Shown here piece after piece: positions 1-8,487 of a DNA stretch of 37,351 nt (the stretch's first letter is position 1; every line of letters starts with the position of its first letter). The notes beneath the pieces are model-generated. The model made no database searches, was not told where the DNA came from, and saw only the letters and a program-made list of their open reading frames with translations. Origin of the DNA: an uncultured Blautia sp. (GTDB lineage Bacteria > Bacillota > Clostridia > Lachnospirales > Lachnospiraceae). Position numbers and translations under genes: made by a program. The stretch is taken from NCBI GenBank assembly GCA_934394595.1, contig CAKRRX010000014.1, positions 1-37,351 of the forward strand. The letters run 5' to 3'.

Positions 1-486
1 GGCGAAGGCTTCCCAACTGTAGAGTATCTGTACAACACAGCTGATAACCACAAGAAGATCGGTGAGGCTCTTCAGAATATGTGGCAGACAGAGCTTGGTG
101 TAACTGTTAACCTGAATAACCAGGATTGGAACGTATTCCTCCAGAACAGAAAAGATGGTAACTTCCAGATCGCTCGTAACGGTTGGATTGCAGATTACAA
201 CGATCCTTGCTCATTCCTGGATATGTGGTATACAGACGGTGGTAACAATGACGCTCAGTACTCCAACCCAGACTATGATGCAGCTATCGATGCAGCAAAG
301 GCTACCTCTGATCCGGAAGAGCGTATGAAAGCATTCCATGAGGCTGAGGATATCCTTATTGGACAGGACAGTGTACTTGCTCCGATCTACTTCTATACAC
401 AGCCATACATGCTCAATCCAGACATTGATGGTATGTACTACACACCACTTGGATACTTCTTCTTCGGTTACACAACCAAGAAATAA
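1..486 (+). CDS. oligopeptide ABC transporter substrate-binding protein, C-terminal part
   Basis: The reading frame is open from the first base, so the gene starts before the window and only about the last 161 residues are seen. The fragment resembles the C-terminal lobe of family 5 extracellular solute-binding proteins (OppA/DppA type): it has a run like LGVTVNLNNQDWNVFLQ, the RNGWIADYNDP segment and the conserved closing part with PIYFYTQPYMLNPDIDGMYY. Such lipoproteins capture peptides outside the membrane and hand them to an Opp/Dpp permease. The permease genes are not in the window. An internal ATG at position 79 is not the start, because similarity to the family continues upstream of it. 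The exact substrate cannot be told from this piece. Confidence 0.88.
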   Translation, partial: GEGFPTVEYLYNTADNHKKIGEALQNMWQTELGVTVNLNNQDWNVFLQNRKDGNFQIARNGWIADYNDPCSFLDMWYTDGGNNDAQYSNPDYDAAIDAAKATSDPEERMKAFHEAEDILIGQDSVLAPIYFYTQPYMLNPDIDGMYYTPLGYFFFGYTTKK

Positions 487-505
487 TTCAGGTAAAATAC
501 AGCGG

Positions 506-536
506 GCTCCCGGAATTTATCCGGGAGCTTTCTTTT
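506..536 (+). terminator. Rho-independent terminator after the solute-binding protein gene
   Basis: A perfect 8-bp stem (506-513 with 521-528, GCTCCCGG/CCGGGAGC) with a 7-nt loop is followed by TTTCTTTT. It lies 20 bases after the stop codon. Confidence 0.9.
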
Positions 537-542
537 ATTTTG

Positions 543-572
543 TTGACCGATTATGTATGATAGCGGTATAAT
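543..572 (+). promoter_or_regulatory. sigma-A-type promoter for malQ operon
   Basis: TTGACC (543-548), an 18-bp spacer and a perfect TATAAT (567-572). The start of transcription would fall near 579, about 87 bases before the malQ start codon. Confidence 0.75.
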
Positions 573-665
573 AAACAGATAATGGTTATTGCATCAGGTT
601 CACAGAAAATTTTTGCAGGACATATATCTGTGAATTAAGTGGATCATAACAGACAGGAGGAGTAC

Positions 666-2192
666 ATGATGAGAGCCAGCGGTATTTTGTTGCCGATATC
701 CAGCATCCCTTCCAATTATGGAATCGGATGCTTTTCTAAAGAAGCCTATGAATTTGTAGATCAGCTGGTGGAAGCAGGACAGAAATACTGGCAGATTTTG
801 CCACTTGGACCTACCGGATACGGAGATTCCCCGTATCAGTCCTTTTCTACATTTGCAGGAAATCCGTATTTTGTCGACCTGGAGGAATTTATCCAGTTGG
901 ATCTGCTGACAGCAGAGGAGTGCATGGCATGTGACTGGGGAGGAAGCCGCAGTTATGTAGATTATGAGAAAGTTTACCAGTCCAGATTCTCCCTTCTTCG
1001 TAAGGCATATCAGCGCTTTTACCAGATGGATGGGGAGAACAGGCAGCTTCATCTGCTTCGGGAAGAAATGGAAGCATTTGAGAAGGAACAGGGATTCTGG
1101 CTTTCAGATTACTGTCTGTATATGGCAGTGAAGGACAGTCTGAATGGAATTGCCTGGAATGAGTGGCCGAAGGAATTAAAGACAAGAGAAGAGAAGTCAC
1201 TTGAGAAAGCAAGAGAAGAACTGAAAGAAGAAATCAGTTTTTATGCATTTTTGCAGTTCTGGTTTTACCGCCAGTGGAGACAGCTGAAGAAATACGCCAA
1301 TGACCGGGGAATTCATATTATTGGGGATCTTCCCATTTATGTGGCATTTGACGGCGCAGATGCCTGGGCTAATCCAGACCTGTTTCAGTTTGATGAAGAT
1401 GCCGTTCCGGTGGCAGTGGCAGGCTGTCCGCCAGATGCTTTTTCTGAAACAGGCCAGCTGTGGGGAAATCCTCTTTATAACTGGGAATACCATAAGAAAA
1501 CCGGCTATAACTGGTGGATCCTTCGCATGAAGCAGTGCATGAAGCTTTATGACAAGGTGCGTATTGATCATTTTCGTGGCTTTGATGAATTCTGGGCAGT
1601 GCCCTATGGGGATGAAACCGCTGCAAACGGAAAATGGGAAAAAGGACCCGGATTAGAATTATTCCAGGTACTGGAGAAAAATATTCCGGATCTGGATGTG
1701 ATCGCAGAGGATCTTGGCTTTCTCACAGATAGCGTCAGAAAGCTTCTGGCAGACTCCGGATATCCGGGAATGAAGGTTCTTCAATTTGCTTTTGATGAAA
1801 GCGGTGAAAGTGTATATCTGCCATTTTTCTATGAGAAGAACTGCGTGGTTTATACAGGAACTCATGATAATGAGACCACAAAGGGGTGGCTTGGCAATCT
1901 TCCGGAGGGGACTCGCCGATTCGCAGAGCAGTATATAGACTGTGAAGGAAAGACAGCTGAAGAATGTGTCTGGGGAATGATCCGTGCAGCACAGTCCAGT
2001 GTTGCGGATCTTTGTGTGATCCCTTTGCAGGATTATCTCTGTCTTGGAAATGAAGCGAGGATGAATATGCCCTCGACCATTGGTACAAACTGGAAATGGC
2101 GTCTTACAAGGGGACAGCTGCAGAGCAGGACTATAGAGAAAATCTATGCTATGACCAGATTGTACGGACGAATCCGGGAGAATAAGAAGTAA
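666..2192 (+). CDS. malQ: 4-alpha-glucanotransferase (amylomaltase, GH77)
   Basis: Cytoplasmic enzyme that transfers alpha-1,4-glucan segments between maltodextrins, releasing glucose, in glycogen/starch-sugar use. The 508-residue length fits GH77. The catalytic set is visible: nucleophile D301 in RIDHFRG, acid/base E348 in VIAEDLGF and transition-state stabiliser D401 in THDNETT (numbered from 666). An AGGAGG at 655-660 sits 5 bases before ATG 666 and 8 bases before a second ATG at 669, so either may be used; an upstream in-frame ATG at 639 has no ribosome binding site. The stop codon overlaps the start of the next gene by one base (TAATG), so translation of the ABC exporter genes is probably coupled. 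The neighbours give no other sugar gene, which is odd for malQ. Confidence 0.95.
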   Translation: MMRASGILLPISSIPSNYGIGCFSKEAYEFVDQLVEAGQKYWQILPLGPTGYGDSPYQSFSTFAGNPYFVDLEEFIQLDLLTAEECMACDWGGSRSYVDYEKVYQSRFSLLRKAYQRFYQMDGENRQLHLLREEMEAFEKEQGFWLSDYCLYMAVKDSLNGIAWNEWPKELKTREEKSLEKAREELKEEISFYAFLQFWFYRQWRQLKKYANDRGIHIIGDLPIYVAFDGADAWANPDLFQFDEDAVPVAVAGCPPDAFSETGQLWGNPLYNWEYHKKTGYNWWILRMKQCMKLYDKVRIDHFRGFDEFWAVPYGDETAANGKWEKGPGLELFQVLEKNIPDLDVIAEDLGFLTDSVRKLLADSGYPGMKVLQFAFDESGESVYLPFFYEKNCVVYTGTHDNETTKGWLGNLPEGTRRFAEQYIDCEGKTAEECVWGMIRAAQSSVADLCVIPLQDYLCLGNEARMNMPSTIGTNWKWRLTRGQLQSRTIEKIYAMTRLYGRIRENKK

Positions 2193-3925
2193 TGAAAAGA
2201 CTGATAAAATTTTTAAAGGGCTATGAAAAAGAATGCGCTCTGGCTCCTTTGTTTAAAATGCTGGAAGCCACCTTTGAGCTGATCGTGCCGTTGGTAGTAG
2301 CCAATATTATGGATATCGGAATTCAGAATAGGGATAATGCTTATATCTGGCATCAATGTGTACTTATGGTTCTGCTTGGAATGATCGGTCTTGCCTGTTC
2401 TTTGACAGCACAGTATTTTTCCGCAAAAGCAGCTATGGGCTTTAGTACCGCTCTTCGCAAGGAGCTGTTTTCCCATATCAGCAGGCTTTCTTACCGGGAG
2501 TTGGATCAGCTGGGAACCCCTACCCTTGTAACCAGGATTACCAATGATGTAAACCAGGCCCAGACCGGTGTGAATATGATCCTGCGCCTGTTTCTAAGAT
2601 CACCGTTTATTGTAGTGGGCGCCGTGATCATGTCTTTTACCATTGATGTGAAAATCGGCCTCCTGTTTCTGATCGCAGTGCCGCTGATTTCTGTTGTAAT
2701 CTATGGCATCATGAGAACCACAGTGCCGATCTATAAAAAAGCACAGTCCTCTTTGGACCGTATTTCCCTGATCACAAGGGAAAATCATGTAGGAGCCAGA
2801 GTGGTAAGGGCATTTGGAAGACAGCAGGAAGAGTATAATGAGTTTTCACAGGTAAATGATGATTACACCAAAGTTCAGGTAAGAGCCGGAAAGATTTCAG
2901 CACTTCTGAATCCCGCCACTACCGTAATTATGAACTTTGCCATTATTGGAATCCTCTGGTATGGAAGTAAAGAGGTATCTGTGGGAATCCTGACCCAGGG
3001 AGAAGTGGTTGCTCTTGTGAACTATATGAATCAGATCCTGATCGCTCTGATCGCCCTTGCAAACCTGATCGTAGCAGTGACAAAGGCTCTGGCTTCCGGC
3101 GCGCGTCTCAATGAAGTTCTGGATACACGACCATCGCTTACAGATGAGGGCAGCAGTGTGCTAAATGAGAAAAAAAATGCAGACAGAGTCGTCTTTGAGG
3201 ATGTAAGCTTTACCTATGCCGGCAGCAAAGAACCGGCACTTTCCCATATATCCTTTACTGCGAAGCCAGGAGAGACTATTGGTATTATCGGAGGTACCGG
3301 ATGTGGAAAGTCCACTCTGGTAAATCTGATTCCCCGTTTCTATGATGTATCCGCAGGAAATGTGGTAATTGATGGAAATTCTGTAAAAGAATATCCATTT
3401 TCACAGCTTCGTAAAAAAGTGGGAATGGTACCCCAGCAGGCAGTTTTGTTTAAGGGAACTATCCGTGACAATATGAAATGGGGCAAGGAGGATGCCACAG
3501 AGGAAGAAATCCAGCAGGCTCTATCCATTGCCCAGGCAAGTGATTTTGTAAACAGTAAGCCTGAAGGCCTGAATACTATGGTAAGCCAGGGCGGTTCCAA
3601 TCTTTCCGGAGGACAGCGTCAGCGTCTTACTATTGCAAGAGCCCTGGTTGGAAATCCGGAAATTCTGATCATGGATGACAGCGCTTCCGCACTTGATTTT
3701 GCCACAGATGCGGCACTTCGTCATGCGATCCGTGAAAAGACCGGCGGTATGACTGTATTTATCGTATCCCAGAGAGCAACCTCCATCAAGCAGGCTGATA
3801 AGATCATGGTTTTGGACGATGGCAAGCTGGTTGGCATAGGAACACACAAAGAACTTATGGAATCCTGTGAGGTTTATAAAGAAATCTGTCTGTCACAGCT
3901 TTCCGAGCAGGAGGTGAACCGCTGA
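2192..3925 (+). CDS. ABC exporter half-transporter with degenerate ATPase site
   Basis: 577-residue fusion of a six-helix membrane domain (about residues 10-310) and an ATPase domain. The ATPase has Walker A GGTGCGKS (367-374), a canonical LSGGQ signature (471-475) and Walker B ending in D495-D496, where D496 replaces the catalytic glutamate. The switch histidine is replaced by Q527 (VSQRAT). This is the degenerate-site subunit of heterodimeric exporters of the TM287/288, BmrC/BmrD or LmrC/LmrD kind. The partner is the next gene, which overlaps by one base. The substrate is unknown; multidrug or lipid-like compounds are usual for the family. Start ATG overlaps the malQ stop; a weak GGGAG lies 11 bases upstream. 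Confidence 0.93.
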   Translation: MKRLIKFLKGYEKECALAPLFKMLEATFELIVPLVVANIMDIGIQNRDNAYIWHQCVLMVLLGMIGLACSLTAQYFSAKAAMGFSTALRKELFSHISRLSYRELDQLGTPTLVTRITNDVNQAQTGVNMILRLFLRSPFIVVGAVIMSFTIDVKIGLLFLIAVPLISVVIYGIMRTTVPIYKKAQSSLDRISLITRENHVGARVVRAFGRQQEEYNEFSQVNDDYTKVQVRAGKISALLNPATTVIMNFAIIGILWYGSKEVSVGILTQGEVVALVNYMNQILIALIALANLIVAVTKALASGARLNEVLDTRPSLTDEGSSVLNEKKNADRVVFEDVSFTYAGSKEPALSHISFTAKPGETIGIIGGTGCGKSTLVNLIPRFYDVSAGNVVIDGNSVKEYPFSQLRKKVGMVPQQAVLFKGTIRDNMKWGKEDATEEEIQQALSIAQASDFVNSKPEGLNTMVSQGGSNLSGGQRQRLTIARALVGNPEILIMDDSASALDFATDAALRHAIREKTGGMTVFIVSQRATSIKQADKIMVLDDGKLVGIGTHKELMESCEVYKEICLSQLSEQEVNR

Positions 3926-5667
3926 TGGGAAAGAATAAAGAAACCATGAAAAGAGTGCTGAAGTTTATCAGCCCATACCAGGCAAAAATTGTGGTTATGC
4001 TTTTTACCGCTCTGATCACAGTGGGATTTACCTTATATACTCCGATCCTCATTGGTAATGGTGTGGATAATATTGTCGGCCCTGGAAATGTAAATGTGGC
4101 CGGACTTCTGAAAGTGTTGGGAACACTGGCTGTGATCGTAGTGGGAAATGCAGTTTCCCAGTGGGTAATGAACCTTCTTACCAACCAGGTAACATACAGC
4201 GTGGTACAGGATGTGAGAAGTCAGGCATTTGCCCATCTTCAGGAGGTTCCGGTATCTTATATTGATGCAAACCAGCCGGGAGATATCTTAAGCCGTATTG
4301 TTTCTGATGTCAGCCAGTTTTCAGACGGACTTCTTATGGGATTTACCCAGTTGTTTACCGGTGTGCTGACGATTTTCGGAACCATCGGCTTCATGCTGTC
4401 CATCAGTGTGAAGATCGCAGTGATCGTTATTTTGCTTACGCCTATTTCGTTGTTTGTGGCGAGCTTTATTGCAAGCAGAACATTCCGTATGTTCCAGGAG
4501 CAGTCCGAAAAAAGGGCAGAGATGACTTCTATTGTGGAAGAGCTTGTGGGAAACCAGAAGATCGTCCAGGCTTTTTCCTATGAAGAGAGAGCCAATGAGC
4601 GTTTTGGAAAGGTAAATGAAGAGCTTCGTGTCTGTGGAATCAAGGCTATTTTCTTTTCCTCTATCACAAATCCGTCCACCCGCTTTGTAAACGGGCTTGT
4701 TTACACAGCTGTTGGAATTTTTGGTGCATTTACGGTAATAAAAGGCGGTATGACTGTAGGACAGCTTACAAGCTTTCTGAATTACGCAAACCAGTATACC
4801 AAGCCCTTTAATGAGATTTCAGGTGTTGTCACAGAACTTGAAAATGCCCTGGCCTGTGCTAAGAGACTTTTTGATTTTATTGATACACCGGCCCAGGAGC
4901 CGGATGTACCAGGGGCAGTTGTACTGGAAAAAGCAGATGGACGTGTAAATGTGGAGAATATTTCCTTCTCCTACAGAAAAGAGGTTCCTCTTCTTAAGAA
5001 TATTTCCATCGAGGTAAAGCCAGGACAGAGAATTGCCATTGTAGGGCCTACCGGATGCGGTAAGACCACAATGATCAATCTTCTTATGAGATTCTATGAC
5101 GTAGATAAGGGACAGATCTGTGTCAGCGGATATCCGGTAAGGGAGCTTACCAGAGACAGTCTGAGACGAAATTTTGGTATGGTCCTTCAGGAGACCTGGC
5201 TGAAAGCTGGCACCATTCGGGAGAATATCTCTTATGGTAAGCCGGACGCCACCCTGGAAGAGGTAATGGAGGCTGCAAAACATGCCCATGCCCACAGCTT
5301 TATCAAGCGTATGCCAGATGGATATGATACAGTGATCTCTGAAGGCGGTGGAAATATCTCCCAGGGGCAGAAGCAGCTTCTGTGTATTGCAAGGGTTATG
5401 CTGATGCATCCGTCTATGCTGATTCTGGATGAGGCGACTTCCTCTATTGATACCCGTACAGAGGTAAGGGTACAGAAAGCTTTTGCAGAACTGATGGAAG
5501 GGAGAACCAGCTTTATTGTGGCTCATCGTCTTTCCACTATTCAGGAAGCTGACCTGATCCTGGTTATGAAAGATGGTAATATCATCGAACAGGGAAAACA
5601 TGAAGAGTTGCTGGCAAAGAAGGGCTTTTATGCAAAGCTTTATGAAAGTCAGTTCGCTGTGTCATAA
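3925..5667 (+). CDS. ABC exporter half-transporter, catalytically competent partner
   Basis: 580-residue membrane-plus-ATPase protein. Walker A GPTGCGKT is at 373-380 (K380), Walker B carries the full DE pair with E503 (ILDEATSS), and the switch histidine H534 is present (VAHRLST). Its own signature is altered to ISQGQ (478-482). In a heterodimer this altered signature faces the degenerate Walker motifs of the upstream subunit, while the canonical LSGGQ of that subunit faces this protein's intact Walker motifs. The two genes therefore fit as one complex with one active and one inactive ATP site. A strong AGGAGG lies just before the ATG, and the start overlaps the preceding stop by one base (TGATG). 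Substrate unknown. Confidence 0.93.
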   Translation: MGKNKETMKRVLKFISPYQAKIVVMLFTALITVGFTLYTPILIGNGVDNIVGPGNVNVAGLLKVLGTLAVIVVGNAVSQWVMNLLTNQVTYSVVQDVRSQAFAHLQEVPVSYIDANQPGDILSRIVSDVSQFSDGLLMGFTQLFTGVLTIFGTIGFMLSISVKIAVIVILLTPISLFVASFIASRTFRMFQEQSEKRAEMTSIVEELVGNQKIVQAFSYEERANERFGKVNEELRVCGIKAIFFSSITNPSTRFVNGLVYTAVGIFGAFTVIKGGMTVGQLTSFLNYANQYTKPFNEISGVVTELENALACAKRLFDFIDTPAQEPDVPGAVVLEKADGRVNVENISFSYRKEVPLLKNISIEVKPGQRIAIVGPTGCGKTTMINLLMRFYDVDKGQICVSGYPVRELTRDSLRRNFGMVLQETWLKAGTIRENISYGKPDATLEEVMEAAKHAHAHSFIKRMPDGYDTVISEGGGNISQGQKQLLCIARVMLMHPSMLILDEATSSIDTRTEVRVQKAFAELMEGRTSFIVAHRLSTIQEADLILVMKDGNIIEQGKHEELLAKKGFYAKLYESQFAVS

Positions 5668-5778
5668 AAATCATGGATATCAAGCCAGGGTCAAAGATTG
5701 GTTTTTATCATTTGGCAGGCAGGGGAAAATTTGCCTGGCACTGTAAAAGATACAATAAAGATACAACAAGGAGAGATT

Positions 5779-6246
5779 ATGGAAGATCCAACAAAGAAAG
5801 AGGAAATCATGGATAACAAAAATGAAAAAGATTCCAAACCTGCACTTCCCACAAGAAGCTATGTAGTTATGGCACTGGCAGGTGCGTATGTAGCTTATCT
5901 TGGCTTTTCCCTGTGTAAAAGTGTTCTGGATGGAGTTGAGGGAAGTAATCCGGGATTTATGGTAGCGGGTATTGTGTTCATGGTTCTGGGCGCTGCTTTC
6001 GTGGTAAACGGGGGAAAGGGCTATATGAAGAACAGTAAGGAAAAGAAAGAAGAGGATGCGCAAGCTGCCCTGGAGGATGCATCTGAGTCAGAGGAAACCA
6101 GGGAGAAAAGCAGTGGAGCGGAAACTGACTTACAGGATGTATCTGAGTCTGAGAAAGCAGAAGAGACCGGGCAGAAGAAAATGTCCATCGCAGACAGGGC
6201 AAACCTGGTAAATCATCTGAATGAGGATGAAGAAGAAAAAGAGTGA
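5779..6246 (+). CDS. small two-helix membrane protein with acidic tail, function unknown
   Basis: 155 residues, not recognised as a named family. Predicted membrane helices at about 28-47 and 59-77 are joined by a short loop; a highly charged, probably cytoplasmic tail follows. The tail holds two similar segments, EDASESEE (99-106) and QDVSESEK (119-126), which look like an internal duplication. The start at 5779 was chosen because AAGGAG (5768-5773) is 5 bases upstream; an in-frame ATG at 5698 has no such site. It follows the ABC exporter genes after 111 bases and has its own terminator. It could be an accessory protein of the exporter, but nothing in the sequence proves this. Confidence 0.75.
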   Translation: MEDPTKKEEIMDNKNEKDSKPALPTRSYVVMALAGAYVAYLGFSLCKSVLDGVEGSNPGFMVAGIVFMVLGAAFVVNGGKGYMKNSKEKKEEDAQAALEDASESEETREKSSGAETDLQDVSESEKAEETGQKKMSIADRANLVNHLNEDEEEKE

Positions 6247-6254
6247 GAAAAGAA

Positions 6255-6299
6255 AATCCGGAGCAGATCATAGTAAAAGATCTGTTCCGGATTTTTGCT
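6255..6299 (+). terminator. Rho-independent terminator
   Basis: A 15-bp stem with one G-U pair (6255-6269 with 6279-6293), a 9-nt loop and a TTTTT run. The complementary strand has an A-rich run before the stem, so it may also stop the minus-strand VanZ-like gene that ends at 6344. Confidence 0.85.
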
Positions 6300-6343
6300 T
6301 CCTTCAGAGCGGCTGGAAAAGGAATTATTTATGCTGGATGATG

Positions 6344-6916
6344 TCAGCGCTTCCTTTTACGCCCGGAGCGGGCTTTGCCGCTGGGATTGTGTAGGGTGGA
6401 CCAGCAAAATGCCTGTACCAGAAGAATACCGGCCAGAACGCCAATGCTGTCAATTCCCACATCTCTTACAGAAGGGCCGCGGCCTGCTACAAAGGACTGA
6501 TGGTATTCATCCAGTCCTGCAAATCCCACACAGATGATACCTGCCAGAAGAATCAGCCAGATTCCTCTTATCCGATACACATACAGGGGAAAGGAGAGGG
6601 CAATGGCAAGAAGGCAGTATTCTGTCATGTGAGCTGCTTTACGTACGTAAAGCTCAATGGAACTGGCAGAATAGGCAAGCTCATCATAACTCTTATTTTC
6701 GCTTAACAGTTCATTTTTCGTTTCTACGATCTGGTAACTGATCTTGTAACTTAATGCTCCGGACACCTCCCCGGTCTGAGCGGAAAATGAATAGATCAGA
6801 TACATCATCAGGATCGCAGGAAGAAAAGAAAGGGGTTTTAATAAATGGATTAAAATTTTCTTCATGGGGTTTACTATAGCACGGGAAAAGGGGATTGTAA
6901 AGAGCAGGATTCTCAC
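6344..6916 (-). CDS. VanZ-like membrane protein
   Basis: Up to 190 residues with VanZ-family hallmarks: FSAQ near the first helix, RKAAHMTEY before the second, and the conserved DEYHQSFVAGR followed by VRDVGIDSIG. Four membrane helices are likely. VanZ is linked to teicoplanin resistance in the vanA cluster, but most chromosomal homologues have no known role. Two starts are possible: GTG at 6916 with AAGG 5 bases upstream, or ATG at 6865 (173 residues), which starts closer to the first helix but has no clear ribosome binding site. The coordinates give the longer form. The 5' end overlaps the region of the thyA promoter, so the two divergent genes share their control region. Confidence 0.83.
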   Translation of the reverse strand: MRILLFTIPFSRAIVNPMKKILIHLLKPLSFLPAILMMYLIYSFSAQTGEVSGALSYKISYQIVETKNELLSENKSYDELAYSASSIELYVRKAAHMTEYCLLAIALSFPLYVYRIRGIWLILLAGIICVGFAGLDEYHQSFVAGRGPSVRDVGIDSIGVLAGILLVQAFCWSTLHNPSGKARSGRKRKR

Positions 6917-6923
6917 AGCAACC

Positions 6924-6952
6924 TTGTTATTTGGCTGGAATTATGGTAAAAT
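6924..6952 (+). promoter_or_regulatory. promoter for thyA-folA
   Basis: TTGTTA (6924-6929), a 17-bp spacer and TAAAAT (6947-6952). It lies 36 bases before the thyA start codon and next to the start of the divergent VanZ-like gene. Confidence 0.6.
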
Positions 6953-6987
6953 CACGAATAAAAGCGATGGAAATCCAGGAGGAAAAA

Positions 6988-7836
6988 ATGAGCTTAGCAG
7001 ATGAGATTTTTATAAATATGTGTAAAGATGTAATTGAGAATGGCACAAGCACAGAAGGGGAAAAGGTACGTCCGGTATGGGAGGACGGAACACCGGCTTA
7101 CACCATCAAGCGTTTTGGCGTGGTGAACCGTTACGATTTAAGAAAAGAATTTCCGGCACTGACCCTTCGGAAAACTGCATTAAAAAGTGCGATGGATGAG
7201 ATTCTGTGGATCTGGCAGAAAAAATCCAATAATATCCACGACCTGCACAGCCATATCTGGGACAGCTGGGCTGATGAGAATGGTTCTATCGGAAAAGCTT
7301 ACGGCTATCAGCTGGGGGTGAAGCATCAGTACAAAGAAGGCATGATGGATCAGGTAGACCGTGTGCTTTTTGACTTAAAGAACAATCCATACAGCCGCAG
7401 GATCATGACCAATATTTATGTCCATGAAGATCTTCATGAAATGAATCTGTATCCCTGTGCTTATTCTATGACCTTCAATGTAACTAAGGAGCCTGGAAAG
7501 GATAAGCTGACTTTAAATGCCGTTCTGAATCAGCGATCCCAGGATATTCTGGCTGCAAATAACTGGAATGTATGCCAGTATTCCCTGCTTCTGATGATGA
7601 TCGCACAGTGCTGTGATATGGAGGCGGGGGAACTGGTGCATGTGATCGCAGATTGTCATATTTATGACAGACATGTTCCGGTTATTAAGGAACTGATTTC
7701 CAGAACTCCTTATCCGGCACCTGTTGTGAAGCTGAATCCGGATGTGAAGAATTTCTATGATTTTACCACAGAGGATCTGATCGTGGAGAATTATCAGACC
7801 TGGCCACAGATTAAGAATATTCCGATTGCAATTTAA
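6988..7836 (+). CDS. thyA: thymidylate synthase (ThyA)
   Basis: Converts dUMP to dTMP using 5,10-methylene-THF, leaving dihydrofolate. 282 residues. The catalytic cysteine is C157 in LYPCAYSMTF, preceded by the double-arginine phosphate-binding segment YSRRIMTN; the later dUMP-binding part reads LNQRSQDILAANNWNVCQY, where most ThyA proteins have RSxDxFLGxPFN. The Asp and Asn of that motif remain but the middle is changed, so this is a divergent ThyA branch. The start at 6988 has AGGAGG 5 bases upstream (6977-6982); an earlier in-frame ATG at 6931 lies within the promoter. folA follows after 60 bases, which fits: FolA recycles the dihydrofolate that ThyA makes. Confidence 0.95.
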   Translation: MSLADEIFINMCKDVIENGTSTEGEKVRPVWEDGTPAYTIKRFGVVNRYDLRKEFPALTLRKTALKSAMDEILWIWQKKSNNIHDLHSHIWDSWADENGSIGKAYGYQLGVKHQYKEGMMDQVDRVLFDLKNNPYSRRIMTNIYVHEDLHEMNLYPCAYSMTFNVTKEPGKDKLTLNAVLNQRSQDILAANNWNVCQYSLLLMMIAQCCDMEAGELVHVIADCHIYDRHVPVIKELISRTPYPAPVVKLNPDVKNFYDFTTEDLIVENYQTWPQIKNIPIAI

Positions 7837-7896
7837 AATGATTTTTCAAACTTAAGCTGGTTGTGTCAGACCATTTAGAAAAGGAGAGCATAAGCA

Positions 7897-8388
7897 ATGA
7901 AGATTATCGTAGCAGCAGATAAAAACTGGGGAATTGGAAAGGATAACAAGCTTCTGGTAAGCATCCCGGCAGATATGAAAATGTTTCGCCAGGAGACCAC
8001 TGGTAAGGTCTGTGTCATGGGAAGAAAGACTCTTGAGAGTTTTCCGGGAGGACTTCCACTTAAAAACCGGACCAACATTGTTCTGACCAGAAACAGAAAT
8101 TATAAAGTAAAAGATGCCATTATTGTCCATTCTATCGAGGAACTGCTGGAAGAACTGAAAAAATATCCGGCAGAGGATGTATATTGTATTGGTGGGGATA
8201 CCATCTACAAACAGCTTCTTCCTTACTGCGATGTGGCGCAGGTAACCAAAATCGATTTTGCATACATCGCCGACAGCTACTTCCCGAATCTGGATGAAGA
8301 TCCACAGTGGCATGTAGCCGCAGAAAGTGAAGAACAGACATACTTTGACCTGGAGTATAAGTTTGTGAGATATGAGAGAACTATGTAG
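7897..8388 (+). CDS. folA: dihydrofolate reductase
   Basis: Reduces dihydrofolate to tetrahydrofolate with NADPH; the target of trimethoprim. 163 residues, the normal size. Visible motifs: the N-terminal strand MKIIVAADKNWGIGKDNKL, the acidic active-site residue D26 in IPADMKMF, MGRKTLESF for NADPH binding, and CIGGDTIYKQLL near the end. An AAGGAG lies about 10 bases before the ATG. It is co-transcribed with thyA and followed by a terminator. Confidence 0.96.
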   Translation: MKIIVAADKNWGIGKDNKLLVSIPADMKMFRQETTGKVCVMGRKTLESFPGGLPLKNRTNIVLTRNRNYKVKDAIIVHSIEELLEELKKYPAEDVYCIGGDTIYKQLLPYCDVAQVTKIDFAYIADSYFPNLDEDPQWHVAAESEEQTYFDLEYKFVRYERTM

Positions 8389-8393
8389 TTAAG

Positions 8394-8436
8394 AAAAAGC
8401 CCTGGCACTTTCCATGAAAATGCCGGGGCTTTTTAT
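8394..8436 (+). terminator. Rho-independent terminator after folA
   Basis: A 10-bp stem with one G-U pair (8398-8407 with 8421-8430) is followed by TTTT and preceded by AAAAA, so it may work on both strands between folA and the convergent ilvE. Confidence 0.87.
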
Positions 8437-8487
8437 GCGGAGTACAGGGCTTCTATGCGAAGCTCCCAAAATGTGAATCCCAAAAAA

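Noticed and set aside
4819..5601. 260-codon minus-strand frame in the second exporter gene
   Set aside because: Antisense to the conserved ATPase domain; no family likeness.
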